DNA from: Arthrobacter celericrescens
Lineage (GTDB): Bacteria > Actinomycetota > Actinomycetes > Actinomycetales > Micrococcaceae
Assembly (NCBI RefSeq): GCF_003614925.1
Contig: NZ_QYLP01000045.1
Span: 1-64,000 of the forward strand
DNA length: 64,000 nucleotides
Direction of reading: 5' to 3'
This document shows, piece after piece, positions 63,796 to 64,000 of the stretch. Both the position numbers and the translations under genes were made by a program. The first letter of the stretch is position 1, and each line of letters opens with the position of its first letter. The notes beneath the pieces are model-generated. The model was not told where the DNA came from and made no database searches. It saw nothing but the letters and a program-made list of their open reading frames with translations.

Positions 63796-64000
63796 TCAGC
63801 CGGCGGGCGAAACGCGGTCGAGCTCGGCGGCGATCCGGTCAATGACGGCGGCGGCGACGTCGGCCTTGGACCCGGCGGCCGACTGCGGCACGGCGCCATG
63901 CCCGGAGAGGATCACCACGGAGGTCTCATCCTGGCCGAAGACCCGGCCGATGCCGACGTGGTTCACCACCAGCAGGTCGCAGCCCTTGCGGGCGAGCTTG
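63796..64000 (-). CDS. coaBC: CoaBC, C-terminal end (partial)
   Basis: Phosphopantothenoylcysteine synthetase/decarboxylase, C-terminal part only; the gene continues beyond the window. The 67 readable codons before the TGA include KLARKGCDLLVVNHVGIGRV, then FGQDETSVVILSGHG. This is the end of the CoaB synthetase domain, where the KGxDLxVxN motif is characteristic. The remaining tail is Ala-rich (DVAAAVIDRIAAELD). The full enzyme makes 4'-phosphopantetheine in coenzyme A synthesis. Upstream of metK on the same strand. Confidence 0.85.
   Translation of the reverse strand, partial: KLARKGCDLLVVNHVGIGRVFGQDETSVVILSGHGAVPQSAAGSKADVAAAVIDRIAAELDRVSPAG

Overview
The window is a 64 kb piece of a high-GC actinobacterial chromosome, most likely Arthrobacter, Pseudarthrobacter or a close Micrococcaceae relative. 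This rests on protein wording and gene order: ctaC-ctaD-ctaF for an actinobacterial aa3 oxidase, hrcA-dnaJ-rsmE-phoH-ybeY-(CBS protein)-era, lepA-hemW, rpsT/holA/comEC/comEA/degV/leuS, and coaBC-metK-priA with an actinobacterial PriA that lacks helicase motifs. GTG and TTG starts are frequent. Many genes have a -10 hexamer only 6-7 nt before the start codon, which is the signature of leaderless mRNAs. I saw no rRNA, tRNA, CRISPR array, intact transposase or prophage.

Layout. 0-5.3 kb: cytochrome c oxidase subunits IV, I and II, an ErpA-type Fe-S carrier and an M20 peptidase. 5.3-11 kb: a DUF3043 membrane protein, pyrD, a KSTD-like FAD dehydrogenase and two tandem paralogous alpha/beta hydrolases. 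11-16.5 kb: uppS, recO, leuA with a leucine-rich leader peptide, and an M13 metallopeptidase. 16.6-26.5 kb: an LCP cell-wall ligase, then two minus-strand operon blocks, phoH-ybeY-CBS/CorC-era and hrcA-dnaJ-rsmE (CIRCE-controlled), separated by a GerMN/Gmad2 lipoprotein on the plus strand. 26.7-34.1 kb: DUF3097, DUF4870, a small membrane protein, hemW, lepA, a PemK-like protein, rpsT and holA. 34.2-37.1 kb: a small accessory islet of hypothetical genes (GNAT, a possible DUF416 protein, DUF2283, SHOCT), bounded by a perfect 15-bp direct repeat and separating holA from comEC. 37.1-43.7 kb: comEC, comEA, degV and leuS, the last behind a leader-peptide attenuator.

44-51.7 kb is the most unusual part. 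Two RND permeases of the heavy-metal-efflux type flank a very small lipoprotein that looks like only the C-terminal end of a membrane-fusion adaptor. A secreted protein of unknown function follows. One permease keeps the canonical TM4 proton-relay residues and the other has lost them, so a heteromeric pump in an organism without an outer membrane is a reasonable hypothesis. 51.9-57.3 kb: a glycerol regulon, glpD-glpF-glpK with four tandem stem-loops between glpD and glpF, and a divergent SorC-family regulator. 57.3-64 kb: an aldo/keto reductase, an alpha/beta hydrolase coupled to a GT4 glycosyltransferase, priA, metK and the 3' end of coaBC.

The main regulatory observation is that leuS and leuA both carry short leader ORFs with a run of three leucine codons followed by serine (CTT-CTN-CTT-AGC). 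The leuS leader is followed by a Rho-independent terminator. This suggests leucine-tRNA-responsive attenuation of both leucine biosynthesis and leucine charging. Start codons were set by Shine-Dalgarno or -10 spacing where visible. Terminators and promoters are read by eye, not computed.
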